9,657 nucleotides of DNA from Anaerolineales bacterium (GTDB lineage: Bacteria > Chloroflexota > Anaerolineae > Anaerolineales > Villigracilaceae). The stretch's first letter is position 1; each line of letters begins with the position of its first letter. The notes beneath the pieces were generated by a model. That model had not been told where the DNA came from. It was given only the letters and a program-made list of their open reading frames with translations, and did not search any database. Of this stretch, positions 7,394-9,657 are shown one piece after another. Location: positions 1 to 9,657 of the forward strand of contig JAICRQ010000092.1 of assembly GCA_025966435.1 (NCBI GenBank), given 5' to 3'. The position numbers and the translations under genes were made by a program.

Positions 7394-7400
7394 AAGGAGA
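7394..7400 (+). promoter_or_regulatory. Ribosome binding site supporting a GTG start
   Basis: AAGGAGA lies 5 bases before the GTG at 7406-7408. It supports that GTG over the internal ATG at 7421 (residue 6), which would cut into the basic n-region of the signal peptide. Confidence 0.8.
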
Positions 7401-7405
7401 CTGAA

Positions 7406-7996
7406 GTGAATAAAAATCATATGTTCAAGTTCCTATGTTTTGGTTTGCTATTCCTCCTTACAGCCTGCGGGAATCTAGCTACCGTACAGCCAGCAGCAAT
7501 AGAACTGACCGAGCCACCTCAGCTTGAATTCACGCAGTGGGACGTCCCTCACACAAATTTGACTATGGTGTTGCCCAATGGTTGGGTATCAGAATATCAC
7601 CAGGGAACCATCACGATCGCCTCAAATGCTCGACATCTACTTCATTCTCTCTCGGAGGAATTTGAAGGGGTTCTGATCAACATGTTTGTCTCCGAGGCTC
7701 CTCAAGTCGCCGGCCCCGCTTTCAACGTGATGAAACTGGCTGAGGATGCCATTGCTAACCAGGTGAACATCATACAAACTCCAAAATCTGTCGAGGAAAA
7801 TGGCCGTCAGATTGTCACCACCTTGCATATCAACAGGAATACAAAAGGCAAAAGGATCATTTATCTGTCAGCCTACATTCTGGAAGATCAGCAGTTAACA
7901 GTATTTTTGGCGGCTACACCAACGGATACTGAGTTCCTCTTCCTGCCTATTCTTACGAAAATGTTTCATTCCATAGAAGTTCGATCTTTCCACTAA
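7406..7996 (+). CDS. Small lipoprotein, possible PsbP/Mog1-like fold
   Basis: A 196-residue predicted lipoprotein starting at GTG. The signal peptide has Lys3 and Lys8, a hydrophobic core (9-18) and the lipobox LTAC with Cys21, so the mature protein should be anchored on the outer face of the membrane. After a short linker, the mature part begins with a beta-rich pattern (TQWDVPHTNLTMVLPNGW). It goes on through alternating strands to a helix and a final strand ending in SIEVR. The LPxGW motif near the start and the overall order recall PsbP/Mog1/DcrB-like lipoproteins, but this is a fold-level impression and I do not recognise a named family. It is transcribed divergently from the large regulator and is followed 92 bases later by a second lipoprotein gene with a similar leader, which suggests joint expression. 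Confidence 0.88.
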   Translation: MNKNHMFKFLCFGLLFLLTACGNLATVQPAAIELTEPPQLEFTQWDVPHTNLTMVLPNGWVSEYHQGTITIASNARHLLHSLSEEFEGVLINMFVSEAPQVAGPAFNVMKLAEDAIANQVNIIQTPKSVEENGRQIVTTLHINRNTKGKRIIYLSAYILEDQQLTVFLAATPTDTEFLFLPILTKMFHSIEVRSFH

Positions 7997-8088
7997 GTAA
8001 AACACAAGAGAGGTGGCAAACCATGCCATATCCCTCGGGAAGCTCATATTTCAGGACATGTGCGAATCAGCTCAGATAGGAACGTCTC

Positions 8089-8634
8089 ATGAATAAATTT
8101 TACAAAGCGCTCAGTATTCTTATCATATTCCACTTCTTGATCACTGCGTGCAAAACACAAACCGTTCCCTTACGCATAGAGGATCAACCGGCGCAGAAAG
8201 CCATTTCCTATGAAGTGGTGATGGACAAGTCTATGACTGACAAAGCCGTTATGGACTTCCTCGTCGATAATCACTGTTTTCCTGCAGATCGGCTCCAGCT
8301 TTGCGAAGAAACAGGTATGGCTCTGTGGCCAGACTCAGACCAAGTTGTGAAGACAGTTTATCTGTATGCGGGTGGTGCAAAGGGTTTCAAACGTTATCGG
8401 GGTAAATTGCCATTTGGCCTGACATTTTACGATCCGATGTGGCGCGTGCAGGAAAAACTGCGAAAGTTGAATACCAATGACAGCTCCTATGACGCCGGAC
8501 TGCCCGATGAAGCGAGTTCCCCCGATCATATTCACTATTGGGCGATTTACAGACGATTGGGCATGACCATTATTTATGACTCGCCCTCTGCCGATCAGGA
8601 TGCATATATCTATGCTATTTTGATGAACAAATAA
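8089..8634 (+). CDS. Small lipoprotein of unknown function
   Basis: A 181-residue predicted lipoprotein. The ATG start has AGGAA 6 bases upstream (8078-8082). The signal peptide has Lys3 and Lys6, a hydrophobic stretch (8-18) and the lipobox ITAC with Cys21. The mature part contains a Cys63/Cys72 pair that could form a disulfide outside the cell. It then has a segment pairing a strand (VKTVYLYAGG) with LPFGLTFYDP and a helix (VQEKLRKLN), followed by HYWAIYRRLGMTIIYD and a final strand. That pattern of a short alpha/beta domain is familiar from uncharacterised bacterial proteins, but I cannot name the family. It shares the MNK start and the position of Cys21 with the preceding lipoprotein, but not its mature sequence. 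No clear terminator follows. Confidence 0.85.
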   Translation: MNKFYKALSILIIFHFLITACKTQTVPLRIEDQPAQKAISYEVVMDKSMTDKAVMDFLVDNHCFPADRLQLCEETGMALWPDSDQVVKTVYLYAGGAKGFKRYRGKLPFGLTFYDPMWRVQEKLRKLNTNDSSYDAGLPDEASSPDHIHYWAIYRRLGMTIIYDSPSADQDAYIYAILMNK

Positions 8635-8775
8635 ATCCGTATCTACTCTTGGAATTTATCCATCAGGCTGAGGCGTCAACCGTGCGTCGTCTGGCAGTCT
8701 CTGCTCCAGCCCAAGCGATGAGACGGCAGTTAAGGATGCGATGAGCGCTGCCCCGGCGAATACTGCCAGTGGTGA
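8635..8775. other. Intergenic stretch without an intact gene
   Basis: Together with the remnant that follows, this makes about 350 bases without an intact gene between the second lipoprotein and the membrane protein. A weak AT stem (8631-8638 with 8651-8659, one bulge) follows the lipoprotein stop. From about 8714 to 8790 a second + frame reads in a coding-like way (SDETAVKDAM, AAPANTASGEAG). It is out of register with the remnant downstream, as expected if a frameshift separates them. Confidence 0.5.
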
Positions 8776-8967
8776 AGCCGGGCGCGTCGTGTGCTGCGCA
8801 AGGACCTCGGCAATGGCCAGCTCACCCACGACTTTATCTACGGCGACCCCCGCCGGGCAGCGTTCAATGGCGGTGAACCGGGCGTGACCTTTGCCGTCAA
8901 TAAGGGGTGGACTTCGTCAGATGCCAACCTCACCGATCAGATCGGCTGGCTGTATGACTCGATCTTC
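8776..8967 (+). pseudogene. Coding-like remnant of an unrecognised protein
   Basis: The + frame beginning just after a TGA (8773-8775) reads about 64 residues, including LGNGQLTHDFIYGDPRRA and NKGWTSSDANLTDQIGWL. Codon third positions are strongly G/C up to about 8967; then the character changes (ATA, TTA) and the frame runs on antisense to the membrane protein gene. There is no Shine-Dalgarno site before the GTG at 8791. The segment therefore looks like the inside or C-terminal part of a once larger protein, broken at both ends. I do not recognise the family. It could instead be a short real gene, but the missing start signal and abrupt end argue against that. Confidence 0.4.
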
Positions 8968-8984
8968 ATATTACAGGTCGTGTC

Positions 8985-9657
8985 TCAGCGGGGTGCTTCG
9001 GTATGCCCACGCCGGGCAGGTTCTGATTGTAATCCCTGGTTACTCTCGTCGTTCAGGGAAAGAATGCCATAGCGTTGTTTCAACCACTGTGGCGGTTGGT
9101 ACGCCATCAGGATGGCCAGCGCGGCAGCCAACCCAAGGAACCGGCTTGCAAGCTGCCACCAGTCCCGTTCATCCAGCCCCAGGAGGGCTCCCACAAATGG
9201 GCTGAGGAACCAGATGATGATGCTCCAGGAGACTAAAAGGATGCGGTACTTCTGGGTTACATCTGGTACCTGAAAATAAAGCGTAAAGTACGCAACCCCT
9301 CCCAGAAGCTGCGATGCAAACAGCAAGACGACTAAGCTGACAACGAAGGGCCCTGTAGGTGGAACCTCATAGGCAATCGAGGTGTCCCACGGCTCCAGGA
9401 TTACACCAATTGGATTGCTGGCAGTAAAGAGATAAATAAGCACGATAAAGAAGATCGTGTATAAGATTGCCAAGGGCGTGAGCCACCGGCTATTTCCGGT
9501 GAACAAAAAGGTCAGGTAATAGAAAAGACCCAATAGTGCCAGACAGCTCAGTTGCAAACTGACATAGTTTGCTGTCACAAAGACAGCAAGGTTTGTCAGC
9601 CCCAAAGCACCCAATAGATGCAGCACACCACGGATCAGGGTCGTAGCTGCCAGCCCG
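8985..9657 (-). CDS. Polytopic membrane protein, 5' end beyond the window
   Basis: The stop is at 8985-8987. A GTG at 9626 could start a 213-residue product, but the frame stays open to the right edge (GLAATTLIRG before it) and is already hydrophobic there, so the gene probably begins outside the window. At least six hydrophobic segments are visible. Counting from that GTG they lie at about residues 1-20, 22-42, 48-70, 92-118, 127-149 and 160-176. The tail is charged and soluble (YQPPQWLKQRYGI onwards, ending EAPR). The pattern of short loops recalls the 7TM sensory modules found in front of histidine kinases or diguanylate cyclases, but no catalytic domain follows. I do not recognise a specific family. 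Its C-terminal end abuts the gene remnant on the opposite strand. Confidence 0.75.
   Translation of the reverse strand, partial: GLAATTLIRGVLHLLGALGLTNLAVFVTANYVSLQLSCLALLGLFYYLTFLFTGNSRWLTPLAILYTIFFIVLIYLFTASNPIGVILEPWDTSIAYEVPPTGPFVVSLVVLLFASQLLGGVAYFTLYFQVPDVTQKYRILLVSWSIIIWFLSPFVGALLGLDERDWWQLASRFLGLAAALAILMAYQPPQWLKQRYGILSLNDESNQGLQSEPARRGHTEAPR

Noticed and set aside
8014..8028. TGGCA / TGCCA hairpin between the two lipoprotein genes
   Set aside because: It has only five pairs and no T-tract, which is not enough for a terminator or a riboswitch.
8631..8659. AT-rich stem after the second lipoprotein gene as a terminator
   Set aside because: It has eight weak pairs with a bulge, a 12-base loop, no GC core and no T-tract.
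8791..9072. Open + frame as an intact 93-residue gene
   Set aside because: It has no ribosome site before the GTG, and its last third is antisense to the membrane protein gene and loses coding character after about 8967. Kept only as a remnant.

Overview
The window looks like a chromosomal stretch from a Chloroflexota (Chloroflexi) bacterium, probably near the Anaerolineae/Caldilineae side. This is an inference from gene content: a very large XRE + SARP/BTAD + ATPase + TPR regulator, a CapA-like lipoprotein with a Thr/Pro-rich linker, and short lipoproteins with LTAC/ITAC-type lipoboxes. No 16S, tRNA, integrase, transposase or CRISPR array is visible, so the assignment is moderate at best.

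Layout, left to right. (1) A strong GC-rich hairpin (14-56), probably the end of an upstream unit. (2) A + strand lipoprotein gene (210-1886) encoding a CapA-type metallophosphatase-like domain behind an unusual N-terminal region. (3) A convergent junction (1887-2081) with a long imperfect hairpin at 1954-1992. (4) A - strand FAD-linked oxidoreductase of the berberine-bridge-enzyme-like family (2082-3494). (5) A 152-base intergenic region (3495-3646) holding an extended -10 promoter preceded by heptamer direct repeats with an 11-bp period, the layout known for SARP operators. (6) A - strand 1213-residue regulator (3647-7288) that carries a SARP-type DNA-binding domain plus BTAD. (7) A divergent promoter region (7289-7405). 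(8) Two small + strand lipoprotein genes (7406-7996 and 8089-8634) with similar 5' leaders. (9) A GC-rich stretch (8635-8984) with no intact gene but a coding-like remnant. (10) A - strand polytopic membrane protein (8985-9657) that runs off the right edge.

How the parts may work together. The regulator gene lies immediately upstream of the oxidoreductase gene on the same strand, and the oxidoreductase promoter carries what looks like a SARP operator. The simplest reading is a local circuit in which the ATPase-coupled regulator activates the oxidoreductase, and perhaps also influences the divergent lipoprotein genes. The regulatory link is inferred from site architecture and proximity, not from any direct evidence.
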